Source: Pedosphaera parvula Ellin514 (GTDB lineage: Bacteria; Verrucomicrobiota; Verrucomicrobiia; Limisphaerales; Pedosphaeraceae). Taken from it: DNA of 64,000 bases. The stretch is taken from NCBI RefSeq assembly GCF_000172555.1, contig NZ_ABOX02000024.1, positions 35,021-99,020 on the forward strand. The letters run 5' to 3'. A program made the translations under genes and the position numbers. A model generated the notes under the pieces. That model did no database searches. It worked only from the letters and a program-made list of their open reading frames with translations, and was not told the DNA's origin. Shown one piece after another: positions 33,550-42,337 of the stretch. Positions within the stretch are counted from its first letter, which is position 1, and the number at the start of each line of letters is the position of its first letter.

Positions 33550-35553
33550 ATGAATCGCATCCGACTATTATCAGACCAGGTGGCGAACCAGATCGCTGCG
33601 GGCGAGGTGGTGGAACGTCCGGCGAGCGTGGTGAAGGAGCTGGTGGAGAATGCGCTGGATGCCGGGGCATCGCGGGTGACGGTGGAAATACAGGCGGGCG
33701 GGCGGAGCCTGGTGCGGGTGACGGACGATGGGAGCGGGATGAGCCGGGATGACGCGTTGCTGTGCCTGGAGCGGCATGCGACGAGCAAGATTCAGCGGGC
33801 GGAGGATCTGGCGGCGATTGCGACGATGGGTTTTCGCGGGGAGGCGTTGCCGAGCATTGCAAGCGTGAGCCGGTTCACTTTGACGACGCGGGAGCGCGAC
33901 GGGGGTTCGCCCGAGGGAACGCAGATCGTGGTGGTGGGTGGCAAGATCATGGAGGTGAAGGCGGCGGGCAGCGCGACGGGAACGAGCGTGGAGGTGCGGC
34001 AGATATTTTTTAATTTGCCGGCGCGTAGAAAATTTTTGCGGAGTGAAGAGACGGAGTCGGCGCATATCCAGCATTATTTGACGTTGGCGGCGCTGGCGTA
34101 TCCGGAGGTGGCGTTCACGTTTTCGAAGGATGCACGGTTGATCTGGCAATGGCCGGCGGTTAATGCGGGCAAAGATGCGGCGTCGCGGATTAATGGATTG
34201 CGCGAGCGGATGCGGGCGATTCATGGGAGTGAGCAGAAGCTGCTGCCGGTGGATTTCAGCGTGGAACTGGCCGAGCCGGTGGAGGTGGATGAGAACGATC
34301 TGGCGGTGTCGATGTTGCGGGAGCAACCGAAGAATACTTTCCGAGTGTGGGGATTGATGGGAGCGCCGGGGGTGTCGCGGTCGACGCGGGAGGATCAGAA
34401 TTTATTTGTGAATCGGCGTCCGGTGGAGAATCGCGGGCTAAACTTTGCGTTGATTGAGGGCTATCACACGGCGTTGATGAAGGGACGATTCCCGGTGTGT
34501 TGCCTGTTCCTGGAGATTAATCCGGCAGCGGTGGATGTGAACATTCATCCGTCGAAGCGCGAGGTGAAGTTTCATCAGGAGATGCAGGTGCGGCGATTGG
34601 TGACGCAGGCGGTGAGGCAGACATTGTTGAAGTTTCATACGACGGGAAATGATGGCGCGCCAGCGAGGGGAGTTGAACACTCAAGCGAGTTGACGAGGAG
34701 TGTCGGGGTGGCTGCGCCAGCAGCAGCGATTGCAAAAGCTCCAGAAATGCCAAGGACGGAAGAGTTGTTGCAACGATCGAACCTGGTTGCGCCGGCGAGT
34801 GCGGGTGGGGTCGCGAACAAAGCGCCGTTGTGGGAGGCGAGGACACCGATTGAGCCAGCGCGGCCGGTGATGCCGGCGAGTTCGCAATTGCCGATTGCCA
34901 GCCTGGCCGTGCAACCGAGTGCGACGAGTGTTGCGAGTCAGTTATCAGCGGGACCAGTGCCGTTGTTGAATGTGCCATTGCGGGTGGTGGGCGTGGTTGG
35001 AAGATTGTACGTGGTGCTGGAATCCGATCGCGGGTTGGTGTTGCTGGATCAACACGCGGCACATGAGAGGATTTTGTTCGAGCAGATGCTGAACCGCCTG
35101 GAGGGGCAGGGGAGTGCGGCGTCGCAAAAGCTCTTGTTGCCGGAGACGGTGGAGTTATCGGTGCGGGACGCGCAGTTTTTGCGGGGGCAATTGGCGGAGT
35201 TGACACGCCTGGGGGTCGGGCTGAGTGAGTTTGGTGAGCGGACATTTCTGCTGGATGCGCTGCCGCCGTTTGTAAGAGCGAGCGATCCGCGCCGGTTTGT
35301 TTTGGAACTGGTGGATGAATTGAAGTCGGCAGGGGAGGAAGTGAACAGCCTGCGCTTGGGCGAGCATACCATTGCCAAAACGGTTTGCCGACATGCGGTG
35401 AAGGCAAATGATCCATTGGGCGGACCTGAGTTGGAGAATTTGGTTAACGATTTGCGGCATTGTGCCATGCCTTATACATGTCCGCATGGACGGCCGACGC
35501 TCATTGAAATGAATTATCGGGAGCTCGAAAAGAAGTTCGGGCGCAGCCAATAA
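33550..35553 (+). CDS. mutL: DNA mismatch repair endonuclease MutL
   Basis: 667 residues. The N-terminal GHKL ATPase is complete: NQIAAGEVVERPASVVKELVENALDAGA (split by convention), DDGSGM, RHATSKI and GFRGEALPSI. A ~140-residue Pro/Ala/Ser-rich linker (about residues 365-475) leads to the dimerisation domain. That domain carries DQHAAHERILFE, matching the DQHA-x2-E-x4-E endonuclease motif, plus the terminal CPHGRP zinc-site motif. It is therefore the nicking type of MutL rather than the E. coli type. No mutS nearby. Confidence 0.97.
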   Translation: MNRIRLLSDQVANQIAAGEVVERPASVVKELVENALDAGASRVTVEIQAGGRSLVRVTDDGSGMSRDDALLCLERHATSKIQRAEDLAAIATMGFRGEALPSIASVSRFTLTTRERDGGSPEGTQIVVVGGKIMEVKAAGSATGTSVEVRQIFFNLPARRKFLRSEETESAHIQHYLTLAALAYPEVAFTFSKDARLIWQWPAVNAGKDAASRINGLRERMRAIHGSEQKLLPVDFSVELAEPVEVDENDLAVSMLREQPKNTFRVWGLMGAPGVSRSTREDQNLFVNRRPVENRGLNFALIEGYHTALMKGRFPVCCLFLEINPAAVDVNIHPSKREVKFHQEMQVRRLVTQAVRQTLLKFHTTGNDGAPARGVEHSSELTRSVGVAAPAAAIAKAPEMPRTEELLQRSNLVAPASAGGVANKAPLWEARTPIEPARPVMPASSQLPIASLAVQPSATSVASQLSAGPVPLLNVPLRVVGVVGRLYVVLESDRGLVLLDQHAAHERILFEQMLNRLEGQGSAASQKLLLPETVELSVRDAQFLRGQLAELTRLGVGLSEFGERTFLLDALPPFVRASDPRRFVLELVDELKSAGEEVNSLRLGEHTIAKTVCRHAVKANDPLGGPELENLVNDLRHCAMPYTCPHGRPTLIEMNYRELEKKFGRSQ

Positions 35554-35556
35554 AAA

Positions 35557-35582
35557 AGAGGCGGGCATTGCTGCCCGCCTCT
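35557..35582 (-). terminator. Intrinsic terminator of tig
   Basis: AGAGGCGGGCA and TGCCCGCCTCT form an 11-bp stem with a 4-nt loop. On the minus strand the stem is followed by TTTTT from the A-run at 35552-35557. It separates the converging mutL and tig genes, and mutL ends directly at it. Confidence 0.85.
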
Positions 35583-35598
35583 TGAGGAGAGTGATTGA

Positions 35599-36930
35599 TT
35601 AAGCCGGGTTCGCTGCTGGAGCAGGCTCAGGGGCGACGTCTTCGATCTTCGCGTTTTGCTGGACGAAATCGAGAACCTTTTCATTGGCAATCTGGTCGTA
35701 GATTTCAACGATGCCATTGCGTTGCTGCAAGTCCTTGACGAACTTCTCGACCGGAACCTGGTAGGTGGAGGCCATCTGATGAACCCGTTGAGCGACTTCC
35801 TCCTGGGAAACTTTGATGCCTTCCTTCTCGGCGATTTTCTGGAAGATGAAGGCGGCTTTTACGCGGGTCTTGGCACTGTCATTGGCGGCAGAATAGATTT
35901 GATCCTTCTGCTGTTCGATGACTTCCTTGGGAATGCCGCGCTGCTGGTTTTCCTGAACAATATTGTAAACCACATTGCGGGTTTCATTATTGACGGAAGA
36001 TTCAGGCAGTTCGAAGGAAACGCGCTTGAGCAATTCTTCAACCAATTGGTTGCGAACGCTGCGGGTTTTCTTGTAGGTGAGCTCGTTTTCCAAGTCTTTG
36101 CGAACGCCCTCGCGGAGTTTCTCGAGGCTTTCGGCACCGTAAGTCTTGGCGAAGGCGTCATCGACGGCTGGCAAAATCTTCTCTTTTACTTCGACGACTT
36201 CGACCTCGTAAACGCCTTTCTTATTGGCGAGTTGAGGAGTGACGAAATCGGCAGGGAAATCGACGTTGACCGTGCGCTTATCGCCAGCCTTGGCGCCAAT
36301 CAATTGATCGGCGAAGCCAGGGATGAAGGAGTTCTTATCGATGTTGATCCAGAAACCCTTTTGTTCCGTAAGGCCTTTGGCAGTGGGAGCGACTTCAGTC
36401 AGCGGTTTGCCATCGGTGGTGCCGGTGTAATTGACCACGGCCACATCGCCGGCCTGGGCCGCGCGCTCGACGGTGTTGAAATTGGTCTGACGTTCGCGGA
36501 GCATGTTGATGGCGCGTTCGACGTCTGCATCGGTGACCTGAGTGGTTTCGCGCTTCGCGGGGATGCCTTTGTATTCGGGCAGTTCGAATTCGGGTGCGGT
36601 CTCGATGGTGGCGGCAAATTGGAGGGCCTGGCCGCGAGAGAACTGGATCTCTTCGATGTCCGGAGCGCCCACTACTTCGAGCTTTTGCTCTTCAATGGCT
36701 TTGCGGTAGGCATCGGGGATGAGCTTCCTTTTGACTTCGTCCTGGATGTCCTTCTCGTAGCGCTTCACGACCATGTCGCGGGGAGCTTTGCCCGGACGAA
36801 AGCCTGGCAGCGCGGCCTGACGTTGGAAATCCTTGATCATGGAATCAAACGCCTTGTCAACTTCCGGCGATTCGACTTCCACCCTAACCAACTTTTTGCA
36901 TGGGGCTAAATTTTCAACTGTAACGTTCAC
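35599..36930 (-). CDS. tig: Trigger factor, ribosome-associated chaperone/prolyl isomerase
   Basis: About 443 residues from the GTG at 36930 (protein begins MNVTVENL; GGAAAGG upstream). A TTG two codons earlier is less likely. The ribosome-binding N-domain has the signature LPGFRPGKAPRDMVVKRY (GFRxGKxP). The central FKBP-like PPIase domain spans ~150-245 (GDVAVVNYTGTTDGKPL ... GVYEVEVVEVKEK). The C-terminal helical chaperone arms end in an acidic/Pro-Ala tail (EDVAPEPAPAANPA). It assists folding of nascent chains at the ribosome exit. A gene for ClpP/ClpX, the usual neighbour, is not present. Confidence 0.96.
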   Translation of the reverse strand: MNVTVENLAPCKKLVRVEVESPEVDKAFDSMIKDFQRQAALPGFRPGKAPRDMVVKRYEKDIQDEVKRKLIPDAYRKAIEEQKLEVVGAPDIEEIQFSRGQALQFAATIETAPEFELPEYKGIPAKRETTQVTDADVERAINMLRERQTNFNTVERAAQAGDVAVVNYTGTTDGKPLTEVAPTAKGLTEQKGFWINIDKNSFIPGFADQLIGAKAGDKRTVNVDFPADFVTPQLANKKGVYEVEVVEVKEKILPAVDDAFAKTYGAESLEKLREGVRKDLENELTYKKTRSVRNQLVEELLKRVSFELPESSVNNETRNVVYNIVQENQQRGIPKEVIEQQKDQIYSAANDSAKTRVKAAFIFQKIAEKEGIKVSQEEVAQRVHQMASTYQVPVEKFVKDLQQRNGIVEIYDQIANEKVLDFVQQNAKIEDVAPEPAPAANPA

Positions 36931-37111
36931 AAGCAAACCTTTCCGTTAAACTCAAAACCAGCTTTCCTAATATAATAGGTTTTCGCCATCCAGCGAGTCG
37001 GGAAGGGTAAGCCAACCCGGCAAAGGGCGTCAAGTGCGCTATCAGGTTGAAATGTTCAGGCAAAGCGCGGTCTAATCCACTAAAGGAAGGAAGTGGCGGG
37101 TGTTTTCCCAA

Positions 37112-37621
37112 TCACTTGCGGATGGGCATCAAACCGAAATGCAGGATCAACCAAATAGGCAGCGCGAAGAGGGCGATGGCAATCAGTCGATCCCAGGTCC
37201 ACCCCAGCTCCGGATAATGTGCCTGAATAGCAAAGATGGTGATCATGAAGTAGTTGCTGAAGCGGGTATAACCAAGAAAGGAGCCATATTTGGGATATCG
37301 ACGCCGGATACCACTGAAGAGGGCGGCTGCACCGAAGGCAATTACCAGAATCGTTACCACGAGATTGATGCCAGGCATCGAGCCCCACTCGATCTGGCGT
37401 GCGCCGGTTGCGTGTGGTCGGAAATAAGGATAAAGCCATTGCGCTGCGGCCCAGAGAAAGCTGAATCCAGTCTGGATGGCGGTGCGGAAGTTCGCTTTAC
37501 CAGATGTAAGTTCATTCAACAGGAGCCCAAAGTAGAGCGGAACAATACCCCAAATTAATTCCACGTGCTGAAACGGAGTGCGTATCAACTCTAGAAATAC
37601 ATCCCAATAATAGTGAATCAT
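37112..37621 (-). CDS. Small polytopic membrane protein, unknown function
   Basis: 169 residues with five likely transmembrane helices (ELIWGIVPLYFGLLLNEL, AIQTGFSFLWAAAQWLYPYF, GINLVVTILVIAFGAAALFSGI, FSNYFMITIFAIQ, RLIAIALFALPIWLILHFGL). Basic residues between helices 3 and 4 (RRRYPKYG) indicate a cytosolic loop. No family recognised. It begins 17 bp after the S46 peptidase gene in the same direction, so they are probably co-expressed. Confidence 0.75.
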   Translation of the reverse strand: MIHYYWDVFLELIRTPFQHVELIWGIVPLYFGLLLNELTSGKANFRTAIQTGFSFLWAAAQWLYPYFRPHATGARQIEWGSMPGINLVVTILVIAFGAAALFSGIRRRYPKYGSFLGYTRFSNYFMITIFAIQAHYPELGWTWDRLIAIALFALPIWLILHFGLMPIRK

Positions 37622-37638
37622 CGGCTAAGGCAAGAGGT

Positions 37639-39711
37639 TTACTGAATGCGCCGTCCTTTTAGCAGTTCGCCCGCCAGTTCCCTGGCGCCGTAGACGTTGT
37701 TCAGCGCTTCAAGGATGGCGGCGGAATCGACGGACACAGCACGTCCTTGCTTGTCGTTATATGCGTAATCCCAGGGCAAGCTTTGCAAGTTGCCGTCAAA
37801 GATAATGCCAATAAATTCACCTGCGCGGTTGACCACGGGGCTGCCGGAGTTTCCACCGATGATGTCGCAAGTGCTCACAAAATTAAAGGGAGTTTTCAAG
37901 TTTAGATGTGATTTGCGTTTTTCCCAGAGGATTGGCAAGTCGAATGGCGGACGATTCTTCATCTCCTTTGCGCGAGCGTAGAGTCCTCCCAAGGTGGTGA
38001 AGGGAAGCACCGTCTTTTTATCTTCTTCATAACCTTTCACGGTGCCGAAGGAGAGGCGCAGAGTGAATGTGGCATCGGGATAGCCGGAAGTGCCCAGCAA
38101 TGCGTTGCGGGCCCGTGAAATGGCAGCATGCGCCTGCTGCTTGATCTCGTCCTGCTCCTCCGCAACCTTGCGCAATGCGCGAGCGTCAGGATCGACCAGG
38201 CGAGCCAGTTCGATCATGGGATCATGAGCTGCGGTAACTGCGGCTGCACTTCCTTCATAGAGGTGCTTGCGAAAAGCGACGTCGCGCACTTTGGTGCCAG
38301 TGATCAACTCCACAGCACGATCTCGCGGTGATTTGCCAGCCAAAACTTTTTTCACAAGCGGATCATTCGCGCCAAATTGGGTTGCGAGGAATGTGAGCGA
38401 GTCGGAAAGAGTGAGAATCTCCAGATCGGTGTAAATTGGCTTTTCAGAAAACAGCGCAATTTCCAGAGACGTTTTGCCCGATTCGGAAAATTCGCGGAGG
38501 CGTTCACCATTGGGCTTGGGACGTTCCTCACCTGCACGCAACAAGGTGCGGGCGATGCGGAAGCTGTCACAGTTAAATGCCTGGCCGCCTTCGAGCAACG
38601 CGTGTCGTCGGGACTGAGCCATGAGGATTTTGGTAGCTTCGGTTATTTTGTCATATGCCGCGAGCGCATCTGCATATTGAGACTGGCCAACGAGCTTGGT
38701 CTTAAAATCAGATTCGGCCTTTGACTTCGGATTCATTAAATCCGGATCAAGCAGACCGGCGAGGCGTCCGTCATTGGCCTTGCGTGCGTTTTGAGCGCTA
38801 AAGAGGAGTTTCCTTGCGCGGCGGGCATTTTCATCGTTGCGCGCACTCCAATTGCCAAGCAGGACCTCCAGACGTTTGAGAGTGCTGAGATTGAAAGGCA
38901 TGGTTTCATCGCGAAGCCCTTCCAACTCCGACATCGTGAGCAGGCGACTGGTGTGTCCCGGGTGGCCGGAGACAAAGACCAAATCGCCATCCTTGGGGCC
39001 GGAGGCAGAAAATCTGAGAAAGTTTGTGACCGTGGCTGGCTTGCCATTTTCGTAGGCGCGGAAGAGGCAGATATCGAGGTCGTAGCGAGGAAATTCAAAA
39101 TTGTCAGGATCGCCACCATAGAAAGCGATCTGTTGTTCAGGCGCAAACACCAGTCGCACGTCGGTAAAGCGCTTGTAGCGGTAAAGATGATAAGCGCCGC
39201 CCTGCCAGAGGGTGACAACGTCCGAGCGCATGCTGGTTTTATCCTGAGATTCCTTTTCGATTTCGGCAATGATCTTGCGCCTTGCTAGAAAGGCTGTTGA
39301 GGCATCAACTGCCTTTGGTATGGCAGCGTTAACACGACTGGTCACATCTTCAATGGAATCCAGAACATTGAGTTCCAGGTCCAGGCATTTTATCTCCTCT
39401 GCAAAGGATTGTGCGTGAAAGCCATCGCGCAGGAAGTTCTTCTCCTGCGTGCTTAGTTTTTGCAAGGCGTCCGCACCAACATGATGATTGGAAATCAGCA
39501 ACCCATCCGCACTGACGAAACTGCCGGAGCCGCCAGAGTTGAAGCGGACCGAAGATTTTTGCAGGTGCTCCAACCAGGCATCGCTGGGAGCGAACTGAAA
39601 GCGTGATTGCAGGATTTCACGAGGTGGTTGATTGAAAAGCCACATTCCTTCATCGGCATTTGCCGCGAAGACTAGTGCGAGAGACAACAGGGCAAGTAAC
39701 AAACGTTTCAT
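37639..39711 (-). CDS. S46-family dipeptidyl peptidase (DPP7/DPP11 type)
   Basis: About 690 residues from the ATG at 39711, giving a signal peptide MKRLLLALLSLALVFAANA. The family opening DEGMWLFNQPP is followed by the chymotrypsin-like triad: His in ISNHHVG, Asp in the FEFPRYDLDICLFR region, Ser in IIGGNSGSPVVN. The residue 18 positions after the Ser is Gly (FDGN), which in known enzymes goes with DPP7-like preference for hydrophobic P1, whereas DPP11 has Arg there. It releases dipeptides from oligopeptides in the periplasm. The enzyme family is clear; specificity is inferred. Confidence 0.93.
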   Translation of the reverse strand: MKRLLLALLSLALVFAANADEGMWLFNQPPREILQSRFQFAPSDAWLEHLQKSSVRFNSGGSGSFVSADGLLISNHHVGADALQKLSTQEKNFLRDGFHAQSFAEEIKCLDLELNVLDSIEDVTSRVNAAIPKAVDASTAFLARRKIIAEIEKESQDKTSMRSDVVTLWQGGAYHLYRYKRFTDVRLVFAPEQQIAFYGGDPDNFEFPRYDLDICLFRAYENGKPATVTNFLRFSASGPKDGDLVFVSGHPGHTSRLLTMSELEGLRDETMPFNLSTLKRLEVLLGNWSARNDENARRARKLLFSAQNARKANDGRLAGLLDPDLMNPKSKAESDFKTKLVGQSQYADALAAYDKITEATKILMAQSRRHALLEGGQAFNCDSFRIARTLLRAGEERPKPNGERLREFSESGKTSLEIALFSEKPIYTDLEILTLSDSLTFLATQFGANDPLVKKVLAGKSPRDRAVELITGTKVRDVAFRKHLYEGSAAAVTAAHDPMIELARLVDPDARALRKVAEEQDEIKQQAHAAISRARNALLGTSGYPDATFTLRLSFGTVKGYEEDKKTVLPFTTLGGLYARAKEMKNRPPFDLPILWEKRKSHLNLKTPFNFVSTCDIIGGNSGSPVVNRAGEFIGIIFDGNLQSLPWDYAYNDKQGRAVSVDSAAILEALNNVYGARELAGELLKGRRIQ

Positions 39712-39785
39712 GCGCAATTCCAGTATAGTAATCAAATGCGCCAGGTGCGAGTGGAATCACGCCTGGCGCATGGACAGAATAAGGA

Positions 39786-41642
39786 TTAGCTCCGACGCTC
39801 TTTGATTGAAGCCAGTATGTCAGCAATCACTTCTCCCTTTGGCTTGGCACCGAGGCTGCCTTTGCCATGGAGACGCACACTGACGTTGCCAGCTTCCATA
39901 TCGCGCGGTCCGATGACGAGCATGGTGTGGACTTTGGTCTGCTCGGCCTCGGCAATCTTGGCTTTGATAGGGTCGGTACGAAAATCGGTTTCGCAACGAA
40001 CCATGTTCGCGCGGAGTTCGTTGGCAATCAGTTTGGCGTAGTTCACCAAGGCTTCGTCATCGCCAATAGTCAGCACACGCACCTGATCGGGAGCCAGCCA
40101 GAGCGGGAAGTTGCCCGCATAATGCTCGATCAGGAATCCGATGAAGCGTTCGTGAGTGCCGAGTGGCGCACGATGAATGCAGAGCGGGGTTTTCTCGGTA
40201 TTGTCGCGATCGCGATAAGTCAGGCCGAACTTTGCGGGGACGGCGAAATCAACTTGATTGGTGGCAATGGTAAATTCACGGCCAATCGCGCTCCAAACCT
40301 GCACGTCAATCTTGGGGCCGTAAAACGCGGCTTCATTCGGCACTTCAACAAAGTTAATGTTGTTTTTGACCAACACGTTGCGAACCATGTCCTCGGTCTT
40401 CTTCCAGAGTTCGGGTTCATTCACAAACTTGTCGCCCAGCCGCTTTGGATCGTGGGTGCTGAAGCGCATCTGATATTTCTCCAAACCGAAAATCTTGAAG
40501 TATTTCAGATACATTTCATTCACTGCGTTGAACTCATCCGCAAATTGCTCTTCGGTGCAATAAATATGTGCATCGTTCATGTTGAGCGAACGGACACGCA
40601 TGAGACCGAACAGTTCGCCCGACTGCTCGTAACGATAGCAAGTGCCATATTCCGCCAGGCGCAATGGGAGATCGCGATAACTGTGCGGTTCCGCCGCAAA
40701 GATGCGGTGATGATGCGGGCAATTCATGGCTTTGAGATAATAACGTTCCGCCTCCTCATTGCTGTCTCCACCTTTTTCCTTTAATTCCATCGGCGGAAAC
40801 ATGCTCTCCGCATAATAGGGCAGGTGGCCGGAGGTCTTGTACATCTTTTCCTTGGCCAGGTGTGGAGTTTTCACACGCACATAACCTGCTGCGAACTCGG
40901 TTTCCTTTGCGAGGTTCTCCAATTCTTCCACGATCATGGTACCTTTGGGCAACCAAAGTGGCAGACCGGGGCCGACATATTCCGTATCAATGGCAAAGAG
41001 TCCCATCTCCTGACCAATCTTTCGATGGTCGCGCTTCTTCGCCTCTTCCAACATGGTGAAGTAAGCCTCCATCTCGGTCTTATTCTTGAAGGCAGTGCCG
41101 TAGATGCGCTGGAGTTGAGGATTCTTTTCATCGCCTTTGTAATAAGCACTGGCGACGTGGGTCAGCTTGAAAGCCCCGATGTTGCCGGTGCGCATGACGT
41201 GAGGTCCGGCGCAGAGGTCAAGGAAGTCTCCGTTCTTGTAATACGAAATAGGTTCGTTCTCAGGAATGTTCTGAACGATATCCAGTTTGAACTTGCTGGG
41301 AGTGCCACGTTCACCCAACGCAGCCAGGCGGCCGGTCTGGGCATCCTTAATCGCCTGTTCGCGGGTTACAACGACTTTCTCGAAAGTATTGTTGGCCTTG
41401 GTTTCCTTCTTCATCTCGGCCTCGATCTTCTCGAAATCTTCCGGGGAGATGCGATGGCTGAGTTCGACATCGTAGTAAAAGCCGTTTTCGACCGGCGGAC
41501 CGGCGGCAAACTGGGCATCCGGCCAAAGGCGGAGAATGGCGGTGGCGAGCACGTGCGCGCAGGAATGGCGGACGCGTTCCAGGTCAGTCATTTTCTGGCG
41601 ATCATCCAGAGTTTTCCGTTCAGCTTCAGGTTTTTGTTGCAT
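39786..41642 (-). CDS. thrS: Threonyl-tRNA synthetase
   Basis: 618 residues. The protein begins almost directly with the N2 editing domain (RHSCAHVLATAI, the H-x3-H editing site; LCAGPHV); the ~60-residue TGS (N1) domain of E. coli ThrRS is missing. The class II catalytic core has motif 2 TCYRYEQSGELFGLMRVR, zinc ligands in MNCPHHH and motif 3 near LGTHERFIGFLIEHYAG. The anticodon-binding C-domain spans DQVRVLTIGDDEAL to the end (IADILASI). It charges tRNA-Thr. The gene follows the LURP-one-like gene by 11 bp and probably shares its transcript. Confidence 0.96.
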   Translation of the reverse strand: MQQKPEAERKTLDDRQKMTDLERVRHSCAHVLATAILRLWPDAQFAAGPPVENGFYYDVELSHRISPEDFEKIEAEMKKETKANNTFEKVVVTREQAIKDAQTGRLAALGERGTPSKFKLDIVQNIPENEPISYYKNGDFLDLCAGPHVMRTGNIGAFKLTHVASAYYKGDEKNPQLQRIYGTAFKNKTEMEAYFTMLEEAKKRDHRKIGQEMGLFAIDTEYVGPGLPLWLPKGTMIVEELENLAKETEFAAGYVRVKTPHLAKEKMYKTSGHLPYYAESMFPPMELKEKGGDSNEEAERYYLKAMNCPHHHRIFAAEPHSYRDLPLRLAEYGTCYRYEQSGELFGLMRVRSLNMNDAHIYCTEEQFADEFNAVNEMYLKYFKIFGLEKYQMRFSTHDPKRLGDKFVNEPELWKKTEDMVRNVLVKNNINFVEVPNEAAFYGPKIDVQVWSAIGREFTIATNQVDFAVPAKFGLTYRDRDNTEKTPLCIHRAPLGTHERFIGFLIEHYAGNFPLWLAPDQVRVLTIGDDEALVNYAKLIANELRANMVRCETDFRTDPIKAKIAEAEQTKVHTMLVIGPRDMEAGNVSVRLHGKGSLGAKPKGEVIADILASIKERRS

Positions 41643-41653
41643 GTGGATAAATG

Positions 41654-42145
41654 TTAATGGTTTTTACGATCGCCATGGCAGATCAAATCGATAACGACAG
41701 TGCTGGCTAGAATCAAAATATCATCAGCGTCAGGAGTTGTTTCGACGCCATAAGTGTCCGACCAGGAAAACCAGCGTTTTGATACTTCAGCAACCCTCCG
41801 GCCACCGCGCTCAAAAGTGTATTCCATGTCAGTAAAACTGCCCCGCGCTTCCAGGTCATCAGGGCCGGGCACATCGACGGTGAATCGGCAATGCAGGGGC
41901 GTGAACAGATGCTTTTTCACCACCGCAGCCAGGTCTCCGCCACGATAGATCTCGTAGGTTGGTCCCCACGACAAAAGTTTTTGAGAAATGAATGCCAGTT
42001 CATTTCCGCTCATGTCTTGAAACGAAAGCTTGTCGCCCAGGCTAAAGGCACGGCCATCCACGAAGAAGACCTCCTTTCCCTGCTCATCTTTGATGACGAA
42101 ATCATCACCAAAAGAGAACACCTTCTGTTTCATGACGTAACGCAT
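41654..42145 (-). CDS. LURP-one-related (tubby-like fold) protein
   Basis: 163 residues. The start MRYVMKQKVFSFGDDFVIKDEQGKEVFFVDGRAFSLGDKL and following repeated strands (LSFQDMSGNELAFISQKLLSWGPTYEIYRGG, then KHLFTPLHCRFTVD, RRVAEVSKRWFSWSDTYGVE) are typical of bacterial LURP-one-related proteins (B. subtilis YxjI type). They adopt a Tubby-like beta barrel with a central helix. Function in bacteria is unknown. It lies 11 bp upstream of thrS. ATG at 42145 is used; a second Met is at codon 5. Confidence 0.88.
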   Translation of the reverse strand: MRYVMKQKVFSFGDDFVIKDEQGKEVFFVDGRAFSLGDKLSFQDMSGNELAFISQKLLSWGPTYEIYRGGDLAAVVKKHLFTPLHCRFTVDVPGPDDLEARGSFTDMEYTFERGGRRVAEVSKRWFSWSDTYGVETTPDADDILILASTVVIDLICHGDRKNH

Positions 42146-42166
42146 ATCTATAGATTTCCAGGTTGC

Positions 42167-42325
42167 TTAAACGGGTAAACAAAAACGCCTCGAAAGGCAA
42201 AATCGAGGCGTTGGCGTCCACGGGTTCTTTTCCGTGAACGCTAAAATGTCGTAGTTGTGCTCTGGCTTGCTGCCATGGTCAAACACTAACGAATCCAAAG
42301 GCTTTTGGCAAACGAAAGTAGTCAC
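42167..42325 (-). CDS. Possible 52-residue protein or leader peptide
   Basis: From a GTG at 42325 the minus strand encodes MTTFVCQKPLDSLVFDHGSK, then PEHNYDILAFTEKNPWTPTP, then RFCLSRRFCLPV and a stop at 42167. The central part (DHGSKPEHNYDILAFTEKNPW) has ordinary protein-like composition, which is unexpected for intergenic DNA. The 3' third is the terminator hairpin at 42184-42212. It may be a remnant, a small protein, or a leader upstream of the LURP-one/thrS unit. No Shine-Dalgarno is seen. Confidence 0.3.
   Translation of the reverse strand: MTTFVCQKPLDSLVFDHGSKPEHNYDILAFTEKNPWTPTPRFCLSRRFCLPV
42184..42212 (-). terminator. Intrinsic terminator between the GDPD-like and LURP-one genes
   Basis: AACGCCTCGA and TCGAGGCGTT form a 10-bp stem with a 9-nt loop. 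On the minus strand the T-run TTTTTGTTT follows. A second hairpin, GCGTTCACGG/CCGTGGACGC, sits just before it at 42214-42241. It ends the GDPD-like gene transcript or attenuates the thrS unit. Confidence 0.75.
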
Positions 42326-42337
42326 GCAATACCCTTA

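Noticed and set aside
35656..36909. 417-codon plus-strand open frame opposite tig
   Set aside because: It mirrors the trigger-factor gene, is rich in Leu/Gly/Asp runs typical of antisense frames, and has no recognisable domain.
40824..41657. 277-codon plus-strand open frame opposite thrS
   Set aside because: Antisense to a certain gene with all aaRS motifs.
42213..42245. T-box or riboswitch upstream of thrS
   Set aside because: A second hairpin exists, but no T-box consensus (AGGGTGGNACCGCG-like) and no recognised riboswitch core were found.
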